Of a stretch of 16,258 nt of DNA, positions 6,727 through 12,900 are shown in pieces. Positions within the stretch are counted from its first letter, which is position 1. Every line of letters starts with the position of its first letter. This DNA comes from Paracoccaceae bacterium (GTDB lineage: Bacteria > Pseudomonadota > Alphaproteobacteria > Rhodobacterales > Rhodobacteraceae): the NCBI GenBank assembly GCA_015487255.1, contig WFQA01000063.1:1-16258 (forward strand), given 5' to 3'. A program made the position numbers and the translations under genes. The notes under the pieces are model-generated. The model searched no databases, was not told the origin of the DNA, and worked only from the letters and a program-made list of their open reading frames with translations.

Positions 6727-8346
6727 ATGCCCCACTCCACCCGCCCGACAACCCTTTCTGACTATGCCCGCAAGCTGGTGGGGCAGCGCAAGCCGGTGGA
6801 GCGGATCAGCCTGCCACAACTGCGCATCGAGGTGCTGGCCGGGCTGACCGTGGCGCTGGCGCTGGTGCCCGAGGCCGTCGCCTTTGCCTTTGTGGCCGGG
6901 GTGGAGCCGCTGGTCGGGCTTTACGCGGCCTTTATGGTCGGCTTGATCACCGCGCTGTTTGGAGGGCGGCCGGGGATGATCTCTGGCGCGACCGGGGCTT
7001 TGGCGGTGGTGATGGTGGCGCTGGTGGCGCAGCACGGGGTGCAATACCTGTTTGCCACCGTGGTATTGATGGGGGTTTTGCAACTATTGGCCGGGGTGTT
7101 CCGATTGGCGAAATTTATCCGCATGGTGCCGCATCCGGTGATGCTGGGCTTTGTCAACGGGTTGGCGATTGTGATCTTTCTGGCCCAGCTCGAACAGTTC
7201 AAAATGCTGGGGGAGAATGGCGAGAAAATCTGGATGAGCGGCATGACCCTGTGGCTGACACTGGCCTTGGTTGCGGGCACGATGGCGATTATCTGGCTCT
7301 CGCCCAAGATCACCAGGGCCGTGCCCGCGCCCCTGATGGCGATTGGCCTGATCGCCACGCTGGTGATCGTGTTTGATCTGCCGGTGCCACGGGTGGGGGA
7401 TTTGGCTTCGCTCAAGGGTGGCTTGCCGCAATTTGCCATTCCTGATGTGCCATTTACCTGGGAAACCCTGCGCATCATCTTCCCCTATGCCATTATTCTG
7501 TCGGCGATCGGGCTGATCGAAAGCCTGCTGACGCTCAACCTCGTTGGCACCATGACCGGCAAAACCGGCGGGGCTTCCAAGGAAAGCCTGGCCCAGGGCG
7601 CGGCCAATGTGGCGACCGGGTTTTTTGGCGGCATGGGCGGCTGTGCGATGATCGGGCAATCGATGATCAACGTGAAATCAGGCGGGCGCACCCGGGTATC
7701 GGGCACATCGGCGGCGCTGTTTTTGCTGGCGTTTATCCTGTTTGCCAGTTCATTGATTGAGATGATCCCGCTGGCGGCCCTGGTCGGGGTGATGTTTATG
7801 GTGGTTATCGGCACTTTTGCCTGGCAGAGTTTCAAGGTGCTTAAGCGGGTGCCGCGCTCGGATGCGCTGGTGATCTTGCTGGTGACCGGGGTGACGGTGG
7901 CGGCTGATCTGGCGGTGGCGGTGATTGTCGGGGTGATCGTTTCGGCGCTGGTTTATTCATGGAATGCCGCCTCGCGGATCAGGGCCAATGTGCGCCCCTC
8001 CGAGAGCGAGATCGGCGCGCGGGTTTACGAGATCGAAGGGCCGTTGTTTTTTGGCTCGGCGGGCAGTTTTATCGAGCTGTTCAAGCCCGAGAATGACCCC
8101 GACACGGTGATACTGGATTTTATGCATTCACGGGTGGTGGACCACTCCGCCCTGCAGGCGATCGAGGCGGTGGCGGCCAAGTATCAGGTGGCGGGCAAGC
8201 GGCTGCAACTGCGCCACCTGACGCCGGATTGCCACAGGCTGCTGAGCACGGCAGGGCAGTTGATGGTGGATCATGATGATGACCCGCATTACCGCGTGGC
8301 GGTGGATTACGACATAAAAACCGGGCGTTTGGGTGGCGAACACTGA
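6727..8346 (+). CDS. SulP family inorganic anion transporter with STAS domain
   Basis: A 539-residue inner-membrane protein. After a cytoplasmic N-terminus of about 40 residues comes the SulP membrane domain, beginning LAGLTVALALVPEAVAFAF and containing GMISGATGALAVV, GFVNGLAIVIFLAQL and GGMGGCAMIGQSMINVKSGG, then further membrane segments up to about residue 415. A C-terminal STAS domain (about 425-520) has the VVDHSAL signature near the position where STAS domains are phosphorylated. SulP proteins move sulfate, bicarbonate, dicarboxylates or other anions; this short subfamily is seen in many marine proteobacteria and I cannot tell the substrate from sequence. It starts 48 bp after thiN with only a weak GAAAG upstream, so the start is likely but not certain. 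Its 3' end faces the DUF2125 gene across the hairpin-rich spacer. Confidence 0.94.
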   Translation: MPHSTRPTTLSDYARKLVGQRKPVERISLPQLRIEVLAGLTVALALVPEAVAFAFVAGVEPLVGLYAAFMVGLITALFGGRPGMISGATGALAVVMVALVAQHGVQYLFATVVLMGVLQLLAGVFRLAKFIRMVPHPVMLGFVNGLAIVIFLAQLEQFKMLGENGEKIWMSGMTLWLTLALVAGTMAIIWLSPKITRAVPAPLMAIGLIATLVIVFDLPVPRVGDLASLKGGLPQFAIPDVPFTWETLRIIFPYAIILSAIGLIESLLTLNLVGTMTGKTGGASKESLAQGAANVATGFFGGMGGCAMIGQSMINVKSGGRTRVSGTSAALFLLAFILFASSLIEMIPLAALVGVMFMVVIGTFAWQSFKVLKRVPRSDALVILLVTGVTVAADLAVAVIVGVIVSALVYSWNAASRIRANVRPSESEIGARVYEIEGPLFFGSAGSFIELFKPENDPDTVILDFMHSRVVDHSALQAIEAVAAKYQVAGKRLQLRHLTPDCHRLLSTAGQLMVDHDDDPHYRVAVDYDIKTGRLGGEH

Positions 8347-8473
8347 AGCGCATTTTGTTTTTTTATGCCTGATATCGGTTTTGCCACTATGGCTGCGGCC
8401 AGCATGGCAATATACTTGGCTTCGATTACGCAGATCGCCGAGCGAAGCGAGGCCACCGCCGCCGGCCAGCCGT

Positions 8474-8494
8474 GTTTTCAGCTTTGCTGAAAAC
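8474..8494. repeat. Perfect 9-bp hairpin with TTT loop
   Basis: GTTTTCAGC, TTT, GCTGAAAAC. It is flanked on both sides by the pentamer CCGTG (8470-8474 and 8494-8498), a small direct repeat. There is no U-tract on either strand, so a simple intrinsic terminator is unlikely. Confidence 0.6.
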
Positions 8495-8497
8495 CGT

Positions 8498-8538
8498 GCC
8501 TTTTCCGAGTGGGGGTTTACCCCCGCAGAGGAAAAGGC
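8498..8538. repeat. Two-tier hairpin: 9-bp stem, internal loop, G5/C5 stem
   Basis: Outer arms GCCTTTTCC (8498-8506) and GGAAAAGGC (8530-8538) match perfectly. Inner arms GGGGG (8511-8515) and CCCCC (8520-8524) close a TTTA loop; the internal loop is 4 nt on one side and 5 on the other. The fold is strong on both strands and no U-tract follows it. Confidence 0.6.
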
Positions 8539-8541
8539 AAG

Positions 8542-8566
8542 CCTGTCGGTGAGGACAGGATATTTT
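8542..8566 (+). terminator. Candidate intrinsic terminator for the SulP gene
   Basis: CCTGTC (8542-8547) pairs with GACAGG (8554-8559) around a 6-nt loop and is followed by ATATTTT. It is the only hairpin of the spacer followed by a T-rich stretch on the plus strand. It lies about 200 bp past the SulP stop, which is far, and the T-run is interrupted. Confidence 0.3.
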
Positions 8567-8662
8567 ACTGCAGCGCCGCGGCGCGCGCCTCCTCGGCGAC
8601 CCTTCGGGCCACCTCGTCGGCGCGTGTCGTGCAAGCACGACCAGATGTGTGTAAAGCCCGTG

Positions 8663-9649
8663 CTAAAACGGATAAACTGGTGCCGGGCTAATGGTAAAGG
8701 GGCCTATACGGGTTTCGCCATTGATGAAATTCAGCGTGAACGCCAGGTTCCTGCCGTCTGAGGCTCCGTCCAGCGCCCGCTTCAGGGTGAGCTTTTCGGT
8801 GGTGGTCAGGTTGGAGGCTTGCCTGAATGTTTCAAAAAATGGCTGCCAGTTGAACACTTCAAAATTCAGGTTGCCCTCGACATAGCCATTTTCCGCCGCC
8901 CTCAATTCACCGGTCAGGCGCAGCTCCGAAGGCCCCCACAGGATGAAGCTTGGCTCTATAGTTGCCCGAAGCGGCCTTGGTGGGGTAGCGCTGGCAAAGG
9001 CGGGCCTGTCGATCTCCCGGTCAAAATAGATCTGCCCGCTGAGCCTTAGTTTATCCACCAGATCGGGCAGATATGCACCGCCGCCAAGCCGGGAGGTGAT
9101 AAACGCAGGCGGAGTGATATCCTCAAGGTCAATCCCGAGTCGGTAGCGGGTGGGGGTGGTTTCGTTTTGGAACAGGGCGGCATTGAGGGTGGAAATATTG
9201 GCCATCCAACCGGTGCCGTTGAGCAGCAGGCCAGCTCCTTCCAACTGCAAACGCTCAAGCGGCATGTTGATGGCGGGTGCAACCACAATCGAGGCGCGCA
9301 GCACGTCGGAATCAACCGTTACCCGGCCCTCGGGCGTGTCTAGTACTTGGGTGCCGGGCCATGCCGCGATCACATGATTGGGCTGATAGGTGAGCGCGGT
9401 GATCAGAAATTCATCCGCCTGCCACCCCCATTTGCCGCTTGGATCCCTGAAGCTGAGATCGGTGAGAGAGGTGTCAAACCGGTAGGGAAACCCGCCAACC
9501 CCGAGATCGCCGCTTTCGGCTGTCCAGCCATCTTCCCGGCCATCGGCCAGCAGATTGGCAAAAAGATTTTCCTGCGCGCGGGCCCCGATGAACCAATAGC
9601 CGCTCCAACCGGCGACAACCAGAACTGTCAGTCTGAACAGCCATTTCAT
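8663..9649 (-). CDS. DUF2125 domain protein, envelope-anchored
   Basis: A 328-residue protein with one N-terminal hydrophobic segment (about residues 3-26, signal anchor or signal peptide) and the rest predicted periplasmic. The DUF2125 pattern is clear: GVGGFPYRFDTSLTDL near 51-66, a beta-rich middle with VDSDVLRASIVVAP, and the family's typical ending IGPFTISPAP. The function is not established. The repeating strand pattern resembles lipid-transfer or AsmA-like envelope proteins, but that is my inference. The start ATG is preceded by GGGAG at good spacing and by a TATAAT box. It is divergent from chaC and converges on the SulP gene. Full length; the natural-looking C-terminus argues against a frameshift into the spacer that follows. 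Confidence 0.92.
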   Translation of the reverse strand: MKWLFRLTVLVVAGWSGYWFIGARAQENLFANLLADGREDGWTAESGDLGVGGFPYRFDTSLTDLSFRDPSGKWGWQADEFLITALTYQPNHVIAAWPGTQVLDTPEGRVTVDSDVLRASIVVAPAINMPLERLQLEGAGLLLNGTGWMANISTLNAALFQNETTPTRYRLGIDLEDITPPAFITSRLGGGAYLPDLVDKLRLSGQIYFDREIDRPAFASATPPRPLRATIEPSFILWGPSELRLTGELRAAENGYVEGNLNFEVFNWQPFFETFRQASNLTTTEKLTLKRALDGASDGRNLAFTLNFINGETRIGPFTISPAPVYPF

Positions 9650-9677
9650 TTTTTGCTCCCGCTTTGCAACGGCTTTG

Positions 9678-9706
9678 ATTATACCACATCTTAAAGGGAA
9701 TCGCCA
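9678..9706 (-). promoter_or_regulatory. Candidate sigma-70 promoter of the DUF2125 gene
   Basis: On the minus strand TATAAT (9683-9678) is a perfect -10, with TGGCGA (9706-9701) 17 bp upstream as a weak -35. The leader would be about 22 nt, with GGGAGC just before the ATG at 9649. The -35 nearly touches the chaC start codon, so transcription of the two divergent genes may interfere. Confidence 0.4.
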
Positions 9707-9708
9707 GA

Positions 9709-10242
9709 ATGTATGAAAACGGTTTATGGGTGTTTGGCTATGGCTCGCTGATCTGGAAGCCCGGCTTTGAGTATGGGCAAAAACAACGGGCCACGCTTTT
9801 TGGTTTTCAGCGGGCGTTTTGCCTGTGGTCGATCCATTATCGGGGCACAGCGGCGCAGCCCGGGCTGGTGCTGGGGCTTGACCCGGCTTCTGGGGCGCGC
9901 TGTGAGGGGGTGGCCTATTATGTCGGGGCGGAAACAGCGGCTGATGTGCATGAATATTTGCGCGCCCGCGAACTGGTTTCCTATGCCTATTTCGAGCGCC
10001 TGCTCCAGGTGCGACTCGCCGACGGGCAAGAGGTGCCGGCGCTGTGCTATATCGTGGACCCGCAGCATAGCCAATATGCCGGTGGGCTGGAACCGGCAGC
10101 GCAGGCCAGCACCATTGCCAGCGCCGCCGGGTCAGCCGGGCCGAACCGCGATTATCTGCTCAACACCGCCCGGCATTTGCATCAGCTGGGCATTGACGAC
10201 CCGGATATACAACGATTGGTGGAACTGGTGACACTCAGTTGA
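9709..10242 (+). CDS. chaC: ChaC-like glutathione-specific gamma-glutamylcyclotransferase
   Basis: A 177-residue cytosolic enzyme of the ChaC branch of the gamma-glutamylcyclotransferase fold, which degrades glutathione to 5-oxoproline and Cys-Gly. It shows the glycine-rich substrate loop VFGYGSLIWKPGF (8-20), YRGTAAQPGLVLGL (44-57), CEGVAYYV (65-72), and LRARE (84-88), where the Glu is the likely general acid/base. The later family signatures are QYAGGLEP, ASTIASAAGSAGPNRDYL and a C-terminal LGIDDPDIQRLV helix. Length fits bacterial ChaC. AGGGA upstream serves as the ribosome binding site. Its end overlaps the converging LysM gene by 8 bp. The usual partner chaA or chaB is not adjacent, so the role is probably glutathione turnover. 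Confidence 0.94.
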   Translation: MYENGLWVFGYGSLIWKPGFEYGQKQRATLFGFQRAFCLWSIHYRGTAAQPGLVLGLDPASGARCEGVAYYVGAETAADVHEYLRARELVSYAYFERLLQVRLADGQEVPALCYIVDPQHSQYAGGLEPAAQASTIASAAGSAGPNRDYLLNTARHLHQLGIDDPDIQRLVELVTLS

Positions 10243-11269
10243 CATGCGCCGGCATGTGTTGTTTGACAATGGCAAACCACTCGCCCGAGGCCAGTATTTG
10301 CCGCATGCCGTTATTGGCCATCTCCAGCACGTTTAGTGCTTCGGGGTTTTGGGTTGAGGCAATCGCGTGCATGGTGGTTTGCCAGGCAAATGCCGGGATG
10401 TCGGCAATCAGTGAAGCCTCGCCGTCATAGTATGTGGCCAGGCTTTGGTAATCGGCCACGATGACATCGGTATTGCCGCTGAGCAGTGCGTTGACACATG
10501 TGCCAAAATCTCCAGTGCGGGTCTGGGTGGTTTCGGCCAGCGAAACCCCGATGCGGCGCAGCAGGTCGTCATTATGAAATTGCGGGATGCAGAAGGATTT
10601 CCCTGCAAACCCATCTGTGGTGGCCGCGCGGGCCAATGCATCGTTACTGCGCACAAAAAGCCCAAGAGTGATTTCATAAAGCGGCACGGAAAATTCATAA
10701 TCCTGGCAAAGTATTTCAGATTGTGGCGAAAGCGCCGCGGGGTTGCCGCAATCGGGCATCACCCAGGGGAAGGATAAAAGCGTAGTCTCGTCCTGACTGG
10801 ATTGTCGCAAAATTGCGCCATTGCTGCCAACCCGCTCAACCTCAAGCCCGGCGCGGTAACCGCCCTTGCGCAGGGCCGCGCCCAGAATATCGGGAATAAT
10901 ACCGCTGCCGTCGCTGCTCATGAACGGGGTATCGCCGGTTTTGGCCAAAAACCGCCGGACGGGGCTGTTGGATTCCGGCTCGCCAATGGTGGCCAGAAAT
11001 GCCGTGGGTAAGGGTATTTTGATATCGTCACGGCAGGGAATGGCCAGCCTCATGCCGATTTCTATGGTGTTCGGGTCTGCACCCACCACTGCAATATTGG
11101 CTTCATAGATAATAGGCGAAAGATCGCGCGTGCCATAATAGCGCTCGGCAATCAGGCGCAGGGTGTCGCCGGGCATAACGGTGTATTGATCGCAATTCGC
11201 AGCCGCGCGCGCTGCGCTGGACAGCATTAAAATAATGCTAAGGGTATAAAAAACCACATATCTACACAT
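10235..11269 (-). CDS. Secreted LysM plus family-3 solute-binding-like fusion protein
   Basis: A 344-residue exported protein. Residues 1-23 form a signal peptide with cleavage likely after ARA. A LysM domain covers about residues 27-79: YTVMPGDTLRLIAERYYG, then YEANIAVVGADPNTIEIGMRLAIPC. It is bracketed by C26 and C79, and C174 and C188 form a second possible disulfide pair. Residues about 85-340 resemble a periplasmic solute-binding protein of the SBP_bac_3 class: MSSDGSGIIPDILGAALRKGG, FSVPLYEITLGLFVRSND, GKSFCIPQ and DVIVADYQSLATYY. LysM binds peptidoglycan or related glycans; the second domain binds a small ligand. No ABC permease or ATPase gene is near, so sensing or tethered binding is more likely than transport (inference). 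It lies 68 bp after nfeD on the same strand and overlaps chaC tail to tail. Confidence 0.88.
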   Translation of the reverse strand: MCRYVVFYTLSIILMLSSAARAAANCDQYTVMPGDTLRLIAERYYGTRDLSPIIYEANIAVVGADPNTIEIGMRLAIPCRDDIKIPLPTAFLATIGEPESNSPVRRFLAKTGDTPFMSSDGSGIIPDILGAALRKGGYRAGLEVERVGSNGAILRQSSQDETTLLSFPWVMPDCGNPAALSPQSEILCQDYEFSVPLYEITLGLFVRSNDALARAATTDGFAGKSFCIPQFHNDDLLRRIGVSLAETTQTRTGDFGTCVNALLSGNTDVIVADYQSLATYYDGEASLIADIPAFAWQTTMHAIASTQNPEALNVLEMANNGMRQILASGEWFAIVKQHMPAHVN

Positions 11270-11337
11270 GACACACCAAAAATGGCTACTTTATAAGTGG
11301 TTTTTAGCATATTTGTGTAAAAATATCAATTTTTGTT

Positions 11338-11796
11338 TTACCTGGCCCGCGCCCGCAGGCTGACCCCGGAAGATTCGGTAATACGGACCCAGCCGCCGAC
11401 CTCGGGCATGGTGCCTTCTTCCCAGGTGACCGGCCATTGCACCCCGTCGATTTCCACCTTGCCCTGCGGGCCGCTCACGCTCAGCACCTTGGCATCACGC
11501 CCCACCATGTTCAGCCCGCGGGCATTGAGCACCGCTTGCGGCTCGTCTTGCTCGACCCGTGCCATCAATGCCCGGCCGGCAAAGAGCAGTGCAATTGACA
11601 GTATCGAGAAAATTGTCAGCAGCGCCTGCCCGGAAAGCCCGGGCATCAGCCATGTGAGCAGTGCGATCAGCATTGCCGCCAGCCCCGGCCAGATCAGAAT
11701 GAACGAGGGCGCAAGAATTTCAAACGCGACCAGCACAATGCCAAGCGCCAGCCAGAGCCAGGGGCTGGCATCGCCGATCCAGTTGAAGAATTCCAT
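11338..11796 (-). CDS. nfeD: NfeD family membrane protein
   Basis: A 152-residue short-form NfeD (the form without the ClpP-like protease domain). Three or four hydrophobic segments lie between about residues 12 and 78 (WLWLALGIVLVAFEIL, FILIWPGLAAMLIALL, LLTIFSILSIALLF). A C-terminal OB-fold runs over about 85-150, with AKVLSVSGPQGKVEIDGVQWPV and VRITESSGVSLRARA. NfeD proteins work with SPFH or stomatin-like partners in membrane microdomains and membrane quality control. The SPFH gene ends 2 bp upstream, the standard arrangement, so the two are certainly co-transcribed and probably form a complex (as E. coli YbbJ/QmcA). The ATG start leaves almost no spacer, so translation is likely coupled. 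Confidence 0.94.
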   Translation of the reverse strand: MEFFNWIGDASPWLWLALGIVLVAFEILAPSFILIWPGLAAMLIALLTWLMPGLSGQALLTIFSILSIALLFAGRALMARVEQDEPQAVLNARGLNMVGRDAKVLSVSGPQGKVEIDGVQWPVTWEEGTMPEVGGWVRITESSGVSLRARAR

Positions 11797-11798
11797 GC

Positions 11799-12740
11799 TT
11801 ATTTATCCTTTCCGGTAACCGCCTTGGCAATATCGGCAATGCCGGCGATCGAGCCAAGCAGCCCGGAGGCCTCAAGCGGGATCATCACGGTTTTGGAATT
11901 GGGTGAGGCGGCGACATCGCGCAGGGCTTCGGTGTATTTATTGGCAACAAAATAGTTGATCGCCTGAATGTCTCCCTTGGCAATCGCCTCCGAAACCATT
12001 TCGGTGGCTTTTGCCTCGGCCTGCGCGGCGCGCTCGCGGGCCTCGGCATCCAGAAACGCCGCCTCGCGCCGGCCTTCGGCCTCGCGGATCTGCGCCTCGC
12101 GTTCGCCCTCGGCCTTCAAAATGGCGGATTGCTTCTGCCCTTCGGCCTGCAGGATATCGGCACGCTTGGTGCGCTCGGCCTTCATTTGCCGCGCCATCGC
12201 CTCGTTGATATCCGGTGGCGGCGCCAGGTCTTTGATCTCGACCCTTGTCACCTTCACCCCCCAGCTATGGGAAGCCTCGTCGATCACCCCCAGCAGTTTG
12301 GAGTTGATGGCATCGCGGTTGGAAAGGCTCTCGTCAAGGTCCATCGAGCCGATCACCGAGCGGATATTGGTCATGGAAAGGTTGCGCAGCGCGCGCTCCA
12401 GGTCGCGCACTTCATAGGCGGCCCGCGCCGCATCCACCACCTGATAAAAGGCAATTGCATCGGCCACGACCATGGCGTTATCCTTGGTAATCACCTCCTG
12501 GGATTGCACATCGAGCACGGTTTCCATCATGTTGATCCTGGCTCCGACCTTATCAACGATCGGCACCAGAAAGCGCAGCCCGGGTGCCAGGGTGCGGGTA
12601 TAGCGGCCAAAGCGTTCCACCGTCCATTCCTCGCCCTGCGGCACGGTTTTCACCGTCATTAGAATCAGAATGATGGCAAAGATCAAAATAGCAATGGCGG
12701 GGGCGGCGGTGCTGCCGATCAGGTTGCTTAGCTCGTTCAT
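11799..12740 (-). CDS. qmcA: SPFH/Band 7 (stomatin-like) protein, QmcA type
   Basis: A 313-residue inner-membrane protein: N-terminal membrane segment about residues 13-30, then the SPFH/Band 7 domain about 32-190 (VPQGEEWTVERFGRYTRTL, PGLRFLVPIVDKV, DVQSQEVITKDNAMVVADAI, RNLSMTNIRSVIGSMDLDE), and a charged Glu/Ala-rich coiled coil about 190-255 with near-repeats ILQAEGQKQS, ILKAEGERE and REAEGRREA. A hydrophobic C-terminal region follows. Such proteins form large ring- or cage-like oligomers that organise membrane proteases. I start it at ATG 12740, which has GGAGAG 3-8 nt upstream; an in-frame TTG at 12764 would add 8 residues but has no ribosome binding site. First gene of a unit with nfeD, and divergent from the motor-like genes. 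Confidence 0.94.
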   Translation of the reverse strand: MNELSNLIGSTAAPAIAILIFAIILILMTVKTVPQGEEWTVERFGRYTRTLAPGLRFLVPIVDKVGARINMMETVLDVQSQEVITKDNAMVVADAIAFYQVVDAARAAYEVRDLERALRNLSMTNIRSVIGSMDLDESLSNRDAINSKLLGVIDEASHSWGVKVTRVEIKDLAPPPDINEAMARQMKAERTKRADILQAEGQKQSAILKAEGEREAQIREAEGRREAAFLDAEARERAAQAEAKATEMVSEAIAKGDIQAINYFVANKYTEALRDVAASPNSKTVMIPLEASGLLGSIAGIADIAKAVTGKDK

Positions 12741-12743
12741 GGT

Positions 12744-12749
12744 CTCTCC
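12744..12749 (-). promoter_or_regulatory. Ribosome binding site that fixes the qmcA start
   Basis: GGAGAG on the minus strand ends 3 nt before ATG 12740. No comparable sequence precedes the upstream TTG at 12764. Confidence 0.7.
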
Positions 12750-12841
12750 GAAAGGTGTTAACAAATTTGTGAATTATCGCGACTATAGGCGCAGCCCAGT
12801 GAAAATAGAAGGGTTTTTCCCCGTTTGGGCGGGTTATATAC

Positions 12842-12869
12842 TGGCCAAATCTTTTGTGGGGTGTAGTAT
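12842..12869 (+). promoter_or_regulatory. Candidate promoter of the motor-like gene pair
   Basis: TGGCCA (12842-12847) and TAGTAT (12864-12869), 16 bp apart, each match four of six consensus bases. The leader would be about 25 nt, with GGAG at 12894-12897 ahead of ATG 12901. The 160-bp divergent spacer 12741-12900 contains nothing else I can name. Confidence 0.28.
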
Positions 12870-12900
12870 CGCGCCCTGAGTTTTAAGTTTTCCGGAGCAG

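Larger units (their letters stand above)
8347..8662. other. Gene-free, hairpin-dense spacer between converging genes
   Basis: This 316-bp stretch has no supportable gene. It holds several perfect inverted repeats: GTTTTCAGC/GCTGAAAAC (8474-8494), GCCTTTTCC/GGAAAAGGC enclosing GGGGG/CCCCC (8498-8538), CCTGTC/GACAGG (8542-8559), the palindrome GCGCCGCGGCGC (8573-8584) and GTCGTGC/GCACGAC (8626-8641). An approximate direct repeat is also present: TCGCCGA...GGCCACC at 8435-8457 and TCGGCGA...GGCCACC at 8593-8613. Possibilities are a structured small RNA, a cluster of palindromic intergenic repeats, or a two-way terminator zone. I do not recognise a known RNA family (not tmRNA, RNase P or 6S by their conserved cores). 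Confidence 0.6.

Noticed and set aside
7084..7659. Minus-strand open frame of 191 codons opposite the SulP gene
   Set aside because: Antisense shadow, very rich in His, Gln and Arg; the SulP frame explains the sequence.
8128..8638. Minus-strand open frames crossing the spacer and the SulP 3' end
   Set aside because: Arg/Gly-rich low-complexity translation through hairpins; no ribosome binding site and no domain.
8565..8650. Protein-like peptide ADEVARRVAEEARAAALQ followed by a stop on the minus strand
   Set aside because: It has no in-frame start codon, lies in a different frame from the DUF2125 gene, and that gene already has its normal family C-terminus, so a frameshifted tail is not supported. 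It could be a decayed gene remnant, but the evidence is too thin.
8655..8689. AGCCCG/CGGGCT arms around the DUF2125 stop codon as a terminator
   Set aside because: The loop is over 20 nt and the following minus-strand sequence lacks a real U-tract.
11270..11337. AT-rich 68-bp gap between nfeD and the LysM gene as a promoter or terminator
   Set aside because: TTGATA- and TATAAA-like strings occur but not at proper spacing, and the ACTT/AAGT stem is only 4 bp.
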